A stretch of DNA of 64,000 nucleotides from Glycomyces niveus (lineage in GTDB: Bacteria; Actinomycetota; Actinomycetes; Mycobacteriales; Micromonosporaceae): positions 1 to 64,000 of the forward strand of contig NZ_JAGFNP010000001.1 of NCBI RefSeq assembly GCF_017592475.1, in the 5' to 3' direction. Below, in pieces: positions 27,776 through 38,175 of the stretch. Made by a program: the position numbers and the translations under genes. Each line of letters opens with the position of its first letter. Within the stretch, counting starts at the first letter, position 1. The notes under the pieces were generated by a model. It was not told the DNA's origin and did no database searches. It worked only from the letters and a program-made list of their open reading frames with translations.

Positions 27776-28606
27776 ATGGACCCCGCACCCCAAGGCTCGC
27801 GACCCCCCGCCGCACCCGCCCCGGCCTCACCGAACGCCGACCCCGAAGCGCCGCAAGCGGAAGCCACCGCCAAACTCCCCGCTCCTTCGGTCTTCACCGG
27901 CGAGAACGACGCGACCGTGAAGGTCGTTCCGGGCACCGCCTCGCAGCCCCCTGCAGTGCCCGCACCCTCCGCGTTCGAAAAGGACGACGACTTCCTCACC
28001 GAGACCCAGGCGCCCACGGTCGCCCCGGGAGCGGTGCCCCCGGCACCGGTCTCCTCGACCGGCGCCATGCCGCAGACGACCCTCCCGTCGCCGGTGGCCC
28101 CGCCCGCCCCCGCCTACGCGATGACCCCGCCCCCCATGGGATCTCCGGGCGGAGCGCTGCCCGCCCCGCCCGCCATGCCGACCGGTCCCGCGCCGCTTCC
28201 CCCGGCTCCGCGCAAGCCCCGCAACCAGGGCGCGATCACGTTCGCGGTCATCGCGATCGTGCTGTTCATCGCCGCCGCGGCCTTCGGCATCCTCTACTCC
28301 GAGAAGGCGAACGACTTCTCCGACCAGGCCGACCGGCTCGCGGCCGCCGAGGCCGAACGCGACGAGCTCGACGCCGCGAAGACCGAGCTCGAGGACGAGA
28401 TCGTCGCCCTCCAGCTGGAGCGCGACAACCTCCAGGCCGACTCGGAAGCCCGGCAGGTCTGCTCCGACGCGCTCGACGTCCTCATCGCCGACGAGTACCC
28501 GGGCACCGTCGACAGCCTCGAAGACCTCGCCAGCGCCGAATACCTGGCCTGGGCCGAAGCCCACGACGAGCTCTACCGTGAAGTCGAACGGCAGTGCCTC
28601 GTCTGA
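27776..28606 (+). CDS. Proline-rich single-pass membrane protein with extracellular coiled coil
   Basis: A 276-residue protein. Residues 1-145 are Pro/Ala-rich and disordered (cytoplasmic). A basic anchor, APRKPRNQG, precedes one membrane helix (AITFAVIAIVLFIAAAAFGILY, about 152-173). The exterior part starts with a coiled coil (about 180-225, repeating heptads in ADRLAAAEAERDELDAAKTELEDEI) and ends in a small domain with two cysteines (VCSDALD, RQCLV) that could form a disulfide. The ATG at 27776 follows GGATAGGAG. No family is recognised. It resembles small envelope scaffold or signalling proteins, but no function should be assigned. Confidence 0.85.
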   Translation: MDPAPQGSRPPAAPAPASPNADPEAPQAEATAKLPAPSVFTGENDATVKVVPGTASQPPAVPAPSAFEKDDDFLTETQAPTVAPGAVPPAPVSSTGAMPQTTLPSPVAPPAPAYAMTPPPMGSPGGALPAPPAMPTGPAPLPPAPRKPRNQGAITFAVIAIVLFIAAAAFGILYSEKANDFSDQADRLAAAEAERDELDAAKTELEDEIVALQLERDNLQADSEARQVCSDALDVLIADEYPGTVDSLEDLASAEYLAWAEAHDELYREVERQCLV

Positions 28607-28623
28607 TCTGACGCTGGTACGAC

Positions 28624-28655
28624 GACGGAGCGGCGGGTCTCCCCGCCGCTCCGTC
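28624..28655 (+). terminator. Stem-loop terminator
   Basis: A perfect 14-bp stem (arms starting GACGGAGCGGCGGG) with a TCTC loop, 17 nt after the stop of the coiled-coil protein and upstream of the convergent glbO end. No T-tract. Confidence 0.75.
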
Positions 28656-28705
28656 TCGCGTCTGGTGTCTTGAGTTCTAGGCGTTCCGCGTGCTGCTCAG
28701 ATGCT

Positions 28706-29134
28706 TCACGCGTTCCGCATGAAGTCCGCGGCCCGCTCCATGTACTCCCACATGACCTTGTCGTACTCCGGCGGCAAGGCGACCTCGTCCATGGCGTGGC
28801 GCATGCAGCGAAGCCAGGCGTCGCGCTCGCGCTCGCCGATCGTGTAGGGCGCGTGGCGCATCCGCAGGCGCGGGTGGCCCCGCTCCTCCGAGTACGTGTG
28901 CGGCCCGCCCCAGTACTGCTCGAGGAACATCTTCAGCCGCCGGGCGGCCGGGGCCAGGTCCTCTTCGGGGTACATCGGCCGCATGATCGGGTCGTCGGCG
29001 ACCTGCGCGTAGAACGCGTTCGTCAGGCGCTCGAAGGTTTCCTCGCCGCCCACGGCCTCGTAGAAGGACTGCGTGGGCGCAGGCTGTCCGGTCGGGGTCA
29101 AGGCGACCACGGCGCGCGGGCTGTCACTAGGCAT
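28706..29134 (-). CDS. glbO: Group II truncated haemoglobin (HbO)
   Basis: A 142-residue globin with the group II pattern: SFYEAVGGEETFERLTNAFY with Tyr42 at B10, proximal His94 (F8) in RLRMRHAPYTIG, and the G8 tryptophan in DKVMWEYM. HbO binds O2 tightly with heme and is implicated in oxygen or redox chemistry at the membrane. The 20-residue N-terminal extension before the globin core is longer than usual; an in-frame later start is not obvious. ATG at 29134. It lies just downstream of an MscS gene on the same strand, 76 nt apart. Confidence 0.95.
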   Translation of the reverse strand: MPSDSPRAVVALTPTGQPAPTQSFYEAVGGEETFERLTNAFYAQVADDPIMRPMYPEEDLAPAARRLKMFLEQYWGGPHTYSEERGHPRLRMRHAPYTIGERERDAWLRCMRHAMDEVALPPEYDKVMWEYMERAADFMRNA

Positions 29135-29210
29135 CTCCCAATCGTGCCAAGGGCGGGACCGACTGGAAAGCCCATCCGGCGCGCGTCACACCGAATGGGC
29201 CGCACATCAC

Positions 29211-30245
29211 CTAAGCGGTCGTCCCGGCCGCCCCGGGAGCACCAGCGGCCCCGCCGTTCGCGACGGTCCGGGGCACGTAGATCCGGCCGGCCGACGCGAG
29301 GTCGATGATCCCGGCCGCCCGCAGCGCCTCGGTCACCCGCAGTCGCAGCTCGCGGCCGGCCGCCCACTGCTTGTCCGAGGTGGTCCGCACGCCCAGGCGC
29401 ACCTTGATCTCGTCGATCGTCATCTCGATCGGGCCGAGGTACTCCGGCTCCTTGAGGATGTGCTCGCTCCACTCCTCGTCCTCGACGAAGCCCTCGGCGA
29501 CCTGCGTGATGATCTCCCCGGCCCGGTCGATGTCCGCCGTCGGCGGCAGCGGCGTGTCCACCACCACGTACGCCCAGCTCTGGCTGGAGTTGCCGACCCG
29601 CAGGATCTGGCCGTTGCGCACGTACCACAGCGTCCCGTCGAGCGACCGCAGCGTGGTGACGCGCAGGCCCATGTCCACCACGGTGCCCGTGGCGTCGCCG
29701 ACGTCGACGTTGTCGCCCACGCCGTACTGGTCCTCGATGAGGATGAAGATCCCGGCCAGGTAGTCCTGCACGAGGTTCTGGGCACCGAAGCCGATGGCGA
29801 TGCCGGCGATGCCCGCGCTGGCGAGGATCGGCGCGAGGTTCACGTTGAAGGCGCTGAGGACCAGCATGAACGCGACGGAGAAGATGACGATCCCGGCGAC
29901 GTGCTGGAGCACGCCGGTGAGGGTCTCGGCGCGCTTCTCGCTGCGGTCGCCGAGGAGCTCGTCGCGGCGGGCGTTGCCCGAGCCGAGCTTGTCCGCGAGC
30001 TCGGCGATCGACTGCGGGCCCTTGATGGAGGTGACCTGCTTGATGATGCGGCCGATGGCGCGGTTGACGAGCCAGCGGAGGAAGAGGGCCGCCAGGACGA
30101 TGAGCAGGACCTGCCCGATCTTGTCCAAGACCGCACCGCCGTCGACGGCGAAGCCCTCGCTCTTGGTGATGCTCCACAGCATCGAGCACGAGTTGAAGCC
30201 CGCGTCGCAGGGCGAGGCCTCCTCGGTGGCGGCAAGCAGTTCCAC
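29211..30245 (-). CDS. Small-conductance mechanosensitive channel (MscS family)
   Basis: A 344-residue channel protein. Membrane helices at about residues 28-48, 98-118 and 122-145 end in the pore helix ASAGIAGIAIGFGAQNLVQDYLAGIFIL, followed by the beta domain GVGDNVDVGDATGTVVDMGLRVTTLRSLDG and the alpha/beta C-terminal domain. MscS opens on membrane tension to release solutes after hypo-osmotic shock. The GTG at 30245 is preceded by AGAAGGA 5 nt away. Longer in-frame starts (30266, 30323) lack a ribosome site. The tail is Gly/Ala-rich. Confidence 0.93.
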   Translation of the reverse strand: MELLAATEEASPCDAGFNSCSMLWSITKSEGFAVDGGAVLDKIGQVLLIVLAALFLRWLVNRAIGRIIKQVTSIKGPQSIAELADKLGSGNARRDELLGDRSEKRAETLTGVLQHVAGIVIFSVAFMLVLSAFNVNLAPILASAGIAGIAIGFGAQNLVQDYLAGIFILIEDQYGVGDNVDVGDATGTVVDMGLRVTTLRSLDGTLWYVRNGQILRVGNSSQSWAYVVVDTPLPPTADIDRAGEIITQVAEGFVEDEEWSEHILKEPEYLGPIEMTIDEIKVRLGVRTTSDKQWAAGRELRLRVTEALRAAGIIDLASAGRIYVPRTVANGGAAGAPGAAGTTA

Positions 30246-30415
30246 GTTCGTCCTTCTCAAGGTCATGAGGGCGCGGCCGCAGTGTTCACAGGCCGCGCGC
30301 ACCCTTGCCGACGGCCGTCCCATGCGGCGTCGCCTCGGGTTCGCACAGACGATATTCGCGCGTCATTCAAGATCCCACGGAACCAGGGTGCAATTTTCTG
30401 AGATTTAGGTCAAAC

Positions 30416-30445
30416 TTGACGGGACCGATGGCTTGGAGGTACGTC
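30416..30445 (+). promoter_or_regulatory. Promoter candidate for the HNH gene
   Basis: TTGACG (30416-30421), an 18-nt spacer and TACGTC (30440-30445). The -35 overlaps a GTCAA-AC-TTGAC palindrome (30409-30420) that could be an operator. This promoter would exclude the ATG at 30428 as start. Confidence 0.5.
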
Positions 30446-30499
30446 ACCGTGATAGGTCCTCGACATAGGAGCGCTCTCGACAGCGACCCCGCCCCAGGG

Positions 30500-31057
30500 A
30501 TGCTCCCGAATCTCTTCACGCACCATGCGCCCGCGCTGGGCTCCGCCCTCGTCCTCAACCAGAGTTACGAGCCTCTGTGCGTGATACCAGTCAAGCGGGC
30601 GGCAGTGCTGCTGCTCACTCGGAAGGCCGAAACCGTCACTCCTGGTGACGGTTTTCTGCGCTCGGAATCCATGCACATTCCCGTCCCCTCGGTGGTCCGC
30701 CTCAACCGGTACGTGCCGATTCCGAGGCAGGTCGGGGCCAGCCCTTCGCGGCGCGGCGTGTTCGCCCGCGACGACTGGCGCTGCGTGTACTGCAACGCCT
30801 CGGCCGAGACCATCGACCACGTGGTGCCCCGCTCGCGCGGCGGGACGCACACGTGGGACAACGTCGTGGCGGCGTGCGCCCCCTGCAACCACCGCAAGAG
30901 CGACAAGACCCTGGCCGAGCTCGGCTGGCGCCTCCCTCGGGTGCCCCGGCCGCCCTCGGGCTGGCAGCTGCGCGGCTTCCGCGGCCAGCGCCGCCCCGAC
31001 CCGGCCTGGGAAGCCTGGCTTCCCAAGCACGGAAAGGAGCGCGCCCGGCTCTCTTAG
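30500..31057 (+). CDS. HNH endonuclease family protein
   Basis: A 185-residue protein with the actinobacterial HNH layout: an N-terminal domain beginning ALVLNQSYEPLCVIPVKRAAVLLL, SVVRLNRYVPIPRQV, then the zinc-ribbon/HNH core RRGVFARDDWRCVYCNASAETIDHVVPRSRGG with CVYC and DHVVPRS, and VVAACAPCNHRKSDKTLAELGW with CAPCNHRK. Both zinc-binding CxxC pairs and the catalytic His are present. Such stand-alone HNH proteins are conserved in Actinobacteria and their biological substrate is unclear. Start choice: ATG at 30500 without a good ribosome site; ATG at 30428 falls between promoter elements. Confidence 0.88.
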   Translation: MLPNLFTHHAPALGSALVLNQSYEPLCVIPVKRAAVLLLTRKAETVTPGDGFLRSESMHIPVPSVVRLNRYVPIPRQVGASPSRRGVFARDDWRCVYCNASAETIDHVVPRSRGGTHTWDNVVAACAPCNHRKSDKTLAELGWRLPRVPRPPSGWQLRGFRGQRRPDPAWEAWLPKHGKERARLS

Positions 31058-31076
31058 GGGCCGCCATCGGACGTGC

Positions 31077-31114
31077 GGGGCCCGTCGCCGGTCGTGAGAC
31101 CGACGGCGGGCCCC
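31077..31114 (+). terminator. Stem-loop after the HNH gene
   Basis: A 17-bp imperfect stem (GGGGCCCG...CGGGCCCC, one G-T pair and one mismatch) with a GTGA loop, 20 nt after the HNH stop. Confidence 0.75.
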
Positions 31115-31225
31115 GTTCGCGTGCATGCCCCTCCGCACCAACGCATCACGGGCATGTGCGACCGGGTGCACCGGAGTTACCACCTGCGGCGATGTGAGGG
31201 GCGTAATTGGATTAGTCTGAGGGCC

Positions 31226-31342
31226 ATGGTCAAGGCGCCCGCCCGCCGACCCGGACACGACCGGGCGGCGGCGCCCGCTAACCAGCCGCAACGAAGCGGG
31301 GTGTCGGCGCCCGCATGCCGACCACCCTGTACCTGCATTTAG
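31226..31342 (+). CDS. Possible 38-aa leader peptide, low confidence
   Basis: An ATG at 31226 lies 7 nt after a TAGTCT -10-like box with no Shine-Dalgarno, matching the leaderless pattern seen elsewhere in the window. The reading frame (MVKAPARRPGHDRAAAPANQ onward, ending CRPPCTCI) stops 9 nt before the next gene. A bulged GC-rich hairpin at 31244-31270 lies inside it. The composition (Ala/Pro/Arg, three cysteines near the end) is not that of a known protein. It could be a regulatory uORF for the membrane protein and DUF5130 pair, or chance. Confidence 0.35.
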   Translation: MVKAPARRPGHDRAAAPANQPQRSGVSAPACRPPCTCI

Positions 31343-31351
31343 GGGAGCAAC

Positions 31352-31612
31352 ATGACGTTCCAGGACTGGCTGATACTGTTCGGCGCCCCGATCCTGGTTG
31401 TGGTCGCGGTCTTCGCCGTGATCTTCCTGCGGCACCCGCGGCCGCAGTCCCGCTACCGCGCGGGTGAGCCCTACAACTTCAAACCGGTGTGGTTCGTCGC
31501 CCGCAATGGCGCGGTGGCAGGCGAGTCCGGCTTGGCCGAACTCGAGTCGGGCGCCCACGGCGCCGCGACCGTCGCCAGTGGACCCAAGGGAGGCTCGCAT
31601 GGCAAGTGGTAA
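31352..31612 (+). CDS. Small membrane protein, 86 aa
   Basis: Starts with MTFQDWLILFGAPILVVVAVFAVIFLRHPRP, a single N-terminal membrane helix (about residues 6-27), then a basic 60-residue soluble part with YRAGEPYNFKPVWFVARNG and a Gly/Ala/Ser-rich tail. The ATG follows GGGGAG. It overlaps the DUF5130 gene by 14 nt, so the two are co-translated. I do not recognise the family. The tight overlap suggests a membrane partner of the DUF5130 protein. Confidence 0.8.
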   Translation: MTFQDWLILFGAPILVVVAVFAVIFLRHPRPQSRYRAGEPYNFKPVWFVARNGAVAGESGLAELESGAHGAATVASGPKGGSHGKW

Positions 31613-32033
31613 CCAGGTGGTCATCGTCGAGGGCGTCGACAAGAGCCCCGAGGAGGTCCAGCCGGCCGTCCTCGAAGGCCCCTTCGACACCCGCGAGCTG
31701 CTGCACATCGACGAGGCCCTGTCCGTGGCCGAGCGCGACGGCGGCGGCCTCCACTACAGCGTCTACGTCGGCCCGCTGCACGACCCGGTCCGCGGCGCGG
31801 CCGAGGCCCTGCACGACAAGCTCGCCGACCCGGACCGCTCGATCCTCATCGCCGTCTCGCCCGAGCAGCGGCAGCTGGAGATCGTGACCGGCAAGCTCGC
31901 CCAGGAGAAGATCCCGGACCGCTCCGCGGCCCTCGTGGTCTTCTCGATGGAGGCCGCGTTCGGCGCCGGCCAGCTCGCCGGCGGCATCATCACCGGCCTG
32001 CGCATGCTCGCGGAGACCGCCGCGAGCCGCTAG
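31599..32033 (+). CDS. DUF5130 family protein
   Basis: A 144-residue protein. The core HIDEALSVAERDGGGLHYSVYVGPLHDP, SILIAVSPEQRQLEIVTGKLAQEKIPDRSAALVVFSM, and AGQLAGGIITGLRMLAE matches DUF5130, an actinobacterial family related to the TPM-type fold. The ATG at 31599 follows AAGGGAGG inside the end of the upstream gene. No signal peptide. Function unknown to me; the upstream membrane protein may recruit it to the membrane. Confidence 0.82.
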   Translation: MASGNQVVIVEGVDKSPEEVQPAVLEGPFDTRELLHIDEALSVAERDGGGLHYSVYVGPLHDPVRGAAEALHDKLADPDRSILIAVSPEQRQLEIVTGKLAQEKIPDRSAALVVFSMEAAFGAGQLAGGIITGLRMLAETAASR

Positions 32034-32047
32034 ACCTCGACATGCGA

Positions 32048-32081
32048 CGAAGGCCCGGAAGCCGCGGCTTCCGGGCCTTCG
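32048..32081. terminator. Bidirectional terminator
   Basis: A perfect 16-bp stem (arms starting CGAAGGCCCGGAAGCC) with a 2-nt GC loop, between convergent stops at 32033 and 32087. Confidence 0.85.
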
Positions 32082-32086
32082 CGCTG

Positions 32087-33019
32087 CTACTTCGACTTGC
32101 CGGTCTCGGCCGGGAACTGGCGCTTGAGCAGGTCCTCGGCCTCGGTGAGCTCGAGCTTGGAGATGAACTCGACCCACGAGAGCGAATCGGCGACGGTCTC
32201 GCGGATCGACAGGATCGTCGTCCCCGGGATGCGCATCGTCAGGGTCGCGGGGGAGCCGATCTGCTTCTGGGCCAGGACCGCCTCGGTCGGCTGGCCGTTG
32301 AGGCCCTTCGCGAGCTCGAACACCGCCGACTCGTTCTCCTTGGCCTTCGGCACCCATTCCATGTCGCGCTTGAGCATCAGGGCCGCGCCGACGGTCTTGC
32401 CGCCGGACTCGCCGCTGTAGGTGAGCACGATCCGGTTCGCGTCCCCGCGCGCGCTCGACAGGCTCCACGCCGTGTCGACGACGTCCACGAGCTGGCCCTG
32501 GAAGCGCCGCACCGAAGTGCGCGCCTGCTTGGCCTGGCGCCGGTCCGCGAGCGGCTTCGCCACGACCCGGAACGCCACGACGAGCACCGCGAGGACGAGC
32601 ACGCCGATGCCCACCGCGGCCACCTCGTGCAGCCCGGCGTCGAGCGACCAGATGATCGACATCGGCACGAGCACGCCCGAAGCGAGGCCCAGGAGCGGCT
32701 TGAGCCAGAACGGCCCGTTCCCGCCCGGCATGCGCAGCGGCGCCATCAGCCCGATCACGGCCGCCGTGACCAGCGCGATCCCCGTGAGCTCCGGCGCGGG
32801 CACGTCGTAGCGGCGCAGCCAGTCCACGGCCCACCAGGCCATGAAACCGGAGCCGATGAGCACGGTCGGGATGAGCAGCACGACGGCGAACATCAGCTGC
32901 TGGGGCTGCGGCCGGGTGCGCGAGGCGAGCACCGGCCCGAGGAGCAGGAGCGGCAGGACGATCCCGAACAACGCGACCAAGGTGGCGCTCAGGACGGCCA
33001 CCGGCAAAAGCGCGGACAA
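32087..33019 (-). CDS. Multi-pass membrane protein of unknown function
   Basis: A 310-residue protein from a TTG at 33019, chosen because GAGGAG lies 10 nt upstream. The first 160 residues hold about five or six membrane helices (LSALLPVAVLSATLVALFGI; LMFAVVLLIPTVLIGSGFMA; ELTGIALVTAAVIGLMAPL; LLGLASGVLVPMSIIW; AAVGIGVLVLAVLVVAFRVV). The last 130 residues are a soluble alpha/beta domain with RRFQGQLVDVVDTAW and a C-terminal SWVEFISKLELTEAEDLLKRQF. No known transporter or enzyme motif is seen. A GTG at 33094 would add 25 residues. Downstream of pepN on the same strand but separated by a terminator. Confidence 0.8.
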   Translation of the reverse strand: MSALLPVAVLSATLVALFGIVLPLLLLGPVLASRTRPQPQQLMFAVVLLIPTVLIGSGFMAWWAVDWLRRYDVPAPELTGIALVTAAVIGLMAPLRMPGGNGPFWLKPLLGLASGVLVPMSIIWSLDAGLHEVAAVGIGVLVLAVLVVAFRVVAKPLADRRQAKQARTSVRRFQGQLVDVVDTAWSLSSARGDANRIVLTYSGESGGKTVGAALMLKRDMEWVPKAKENESAVFELAKGLNGQPTEAVLAQKQIGSPATLTMRIPGTTILSIRETVADSLSWVEFISKLELTEAEDLLKRQFPAETGKSK

Positions 33020-33109
33020 GGCGGCTCTTCTCCTCTTCTGTGTCCGGGTCGGCGCGGGCGGGCACCGGGGGGTGGAACACGGCGAGCTTACCAACGGCGT
33101 GAGAAGCGC

Positions 33110-33150
33110 TCAGGGCTCCGGGACCTTGCACGGCGGTCCCGGAGCCCTGA
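33110..33150 (-). terminator. Terminator of pepN
   Basis: A perfect 16-bp stem (arms TCAGGGCTCCGGGACC and complement) with a 9-nt loop, 18 nt after the pepN stop on the reverse strand. Confidence 0.8.
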
Positions 33151-33167
33151 CGCGGTTTGATCCGAGG

Positions 33168-35708
<2,541 letters not shown>

Positions 35709-35798
35709 AATGCCTCCAGTCAGGGTTCGGATATGAAAGAAGTGTGTCACATCTCGGGAGTTCACTCGGCGGCCACGTCGCCGACGAACAGGGTCGAT

Positions 35799-35804
35799 TA
35801 CGCT
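35799..35804 (+). promoter_or_regulatory. -10 element of putative leaderless DUF1015 promoter
   Basis: TACGCT, then CGTGGC, then the GTG start at 35811. No Shine-Dalgarno is present upstream of that GTG. Confidence 0.45.
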
Positions 35805-35810
35805 CGTGGC

Positions 35811-37016
35811 GTGACTGCTGCACACCCGATCGACCAGGCCTGGCTTTCCACCGGGAGCACTGGTGCGAAGAACTACGACGAGTTCCCCGACGAAACCGAG
35901 ATCACCCGGATCATCGAGGCGAACCCCGCGTCCATGCTGGGCGTCGAGATGCCCGCCCACACGCCCGAAGCGGTGGCCGCGGGCCTGACGTTCGAGCAGG
36001 CCCTCCCGGCCGCCGCCGAACGCCTCGCCGCGCTCAAGGAAGCCGGGCGCTTCGCCGCGTTCGGCGACGTGGCCGTGGCCTACCGGATCTCCGGCGGCGA
36101 GGAGCCCACCGCGTACGGCGTGTTCTGCCTCGTCGACACCGCCGAGATCTCCTCCTCCGCCGAGGAGCCCGGCAAGGTCATCCGCAACGAGGACGTCTTC
36201 ATCGAGAAGGTCAAGCAGCGCAACGAGCTCAACCAGCGCCTGCGCCACCTCCTCAGCCCCGTCCTGCTGCTCCAGTCGAGCCGCGGCGAGGAGCTGCACG
36301 CCGCGATCGAGACCGCGATCGCCGGCGCCGGCGAGCCCGTCGCCAAGGACGTGGACGAGGCCGGGCGCTCGCACGAGATCTGGGCGATCGGCGGCGACGC
36401 CGGCGAGGCCCTGACCGCGCTGGCCGGGGACGGCGACCTCATCGTCGCCGACGGCAACCACCGCTCGCTCGCCGCGCAGGTCGGCGAGCTCGACCGGTTC
36501 CTCGCGGTCATCACCACCCCGCAGTCGGTCGTGATCCGCCCCTACCACCGCCTCGTCAAGGGCCTGCCCGGCTCGGCCGCGCAGCTGGTGGAGCAGATCG
36601 GCCAGATCGGCGCCTCGGTCATCGAGACCGACGGCCCCCCGGAAACCCCGGCCGAGGGCGGCACCGTGGTCGTCTACGGCCAGGGCCGCACCTGGGAGAT
36701 CGCGTTCCCCGCAGTGGAGGGCTCGGTCGTGGACCGGCTCGACCACACGCAGGTCGAGAACGAGGTCTTCACCGGACTGCTCGGCTGGGACGCGGGGGAC
36801 AAGCGCATCACGTACGTGGGCGGCGACTACCCGGCGTCGTGGCTCGCCGAGCAGGTGGACGCGGGCAAGGCCGACCTGGCGATCCTCATCGCCCCGGTCA
36901 CGGTCCCCGACTTCATCGACGTGAACCTCCAGCGGCTCAAGATGCCGCGCAAGTCCACCTGGTTCGTGCCGAAGGCGCGCGCCGGTCTCGCCATCGTCGA
37001 GCTCCCGAAAGGCTAA
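35811..37016 (+). CDS. DUF1015 family protein
   Basis: A 401-residue soluble protein. Recognisable DUF1015 features are the early NYDEFPDETEITRIIEANP segment (usually related to the NPYD-type motif), IRNEDVFIEKVKQRNEL, VLLLQSS, and IVADGNHRSLAAQVGEL, the DGxHR motif typical of the family. The usual fold is related to ParB/sulfiredoxin proteins, and I recall that some relatives act as free serine kinases; whether this one does is unknown. The next gene, rpiB, starts 9 nt after its stop. The GTG start is inferred from a -10 box 6 nt upstream. Confidence 0.85.
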   Translation: MTAAHPIDQAWLSTGSTGAKNYDEFPDETEITRIIEANPASMLGVEMPAHTPEAVAAGLTFEQALPAAAERLAALKEAGRFAAFGDVAVAYRISGGEEPTAYGVFCLVDTAEISSSAEEPGKVIRNEDVFIEKVKQRNELNQRLRHLLSPVLLLQSSRGEELHAAIETAIAGAGEPVAKDVDEAGRSHEIWAIGGDAGEALTALAGDGDLIVADGNHRSLAAQVGELDRFLAVITTPQSVVIRPYHRLVKGLPGSAAQLVEQIGQIGASVIETDGPPETPAEGGTVVVYGQGRTWEIAFPAVEGSVVDRLDHTQVENEVFTGLLGWDAGDKRITYVGGDYPASWLAEQVDAGKADLAILIAPVTVPDFIDVNLQRLKMPRKSTWFVPKARAGLAIVELPKG

Positions 37017-37025
37017 GGTCCCATC

Positions 37026-37493
<468 letters not shown>

Positions 37494-37507
37494 GACGCAA
37501 CACCGTC

Positions 37508-37539
37508 GAAGGGCCCGGGGCGAATGCCCCGGGCCCTTT
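37508..37539 (+). terminator. Intrinsic terminator of rpiB
   Basis: A 14-bp stem (GAAGGGCCCGGGGC with its complement, one G-T pair), a GAAT loop, then TTTC, 15 nt after the stop. Confidence 0.85.
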
Positions 37540-37613
37540 CGCGTCGGCGAAAACCAGGCGAATTCGGAAGATCGCATCTAGAGATATTGGACGCCTGTTG
37601 GTAGCGTCGACAC

Positions 37614-38048
37614 ATGTCCAAGGGTTTTCGCGTTCTCCTCCAGATCTTTCAGACGATCGGTCTGCTCGGAACCTTGCTGTTCCTCACCGCTTCGCTCCTG
37701 TGGTACATCGCCGACTTCGACCTGACCGGCCTCGCCGAGGACTCGGCGCCGGTCGAGCTGTGGGCCATCGGGTTCGGCGTGCTCACTCTGGCGCTCTCGC
37801 CCGCGCTCTGGTCGCTCTCCCGTGCGGGCGGCCAGGTTGCCGCACCCGTCTCGACGGGCAGCTTCGACCGGGTCGCGTTCGAACCCGTCGTCTCGCCGAA
37901 ACCGCAGCAGCCCGGCGGCGTGTTCGAGCCGATGAACGCGAGCCAGGCGCCCGCCCCGCCCGCCAGCTCGTACGGCCAGCCCTCCGCGGGCGGCATCACC
38001 CCGGCCTCCTCGCCGCAGGCCGGCAGCCCCTGGAACCCCGGGCGCTGA
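37614..38048 (+). CDS. Two-helix membrane protein with proline-rich tail
   Basis: A 144-residue protein. Two membrane helices (about residues 8-31 and 48-69) form a hairpin separated by a short acidic loop. The remaining 75 residues are a Pro/Ser/Ala/Gln-rich cytoplasmic tail with FDRVAFEPVVSP and a Gly-rich end. No Shine-Dalgarno precedes the ATG at 37614; TAGCGT lies 6 nt upstream, so the mRNA is probably leaderless. I recognise no family. The disordered tail is similar in style to the linkers of the neighbouring kinase genes. Confidence 0.8.
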   Translation: MSKGFRVLLQIFQTIGLLGTLLFLTASLLWYIADFDLTGLAEDSAPVELWAIGFGVLTLALSPALWSLSRAGGQVAAPVSTGSFDRVAFEPVVSPKPQQPGGVFEPMNASQAPAPPASSYGQPSAGGITPASSPQAGSPWNPGR

Positions 38049-38175
38049 GCCCGCGGACCCCGCGCCGGGTTGTCAGCTGAGACGATGCGAACAGCACCGC
38101 CTCTGGGGGCCGTGGAAGGTGGATTCCGGGCGTTACGCTATTGGCTCGGATCTATTCATCGCGAAGGACCACCTC

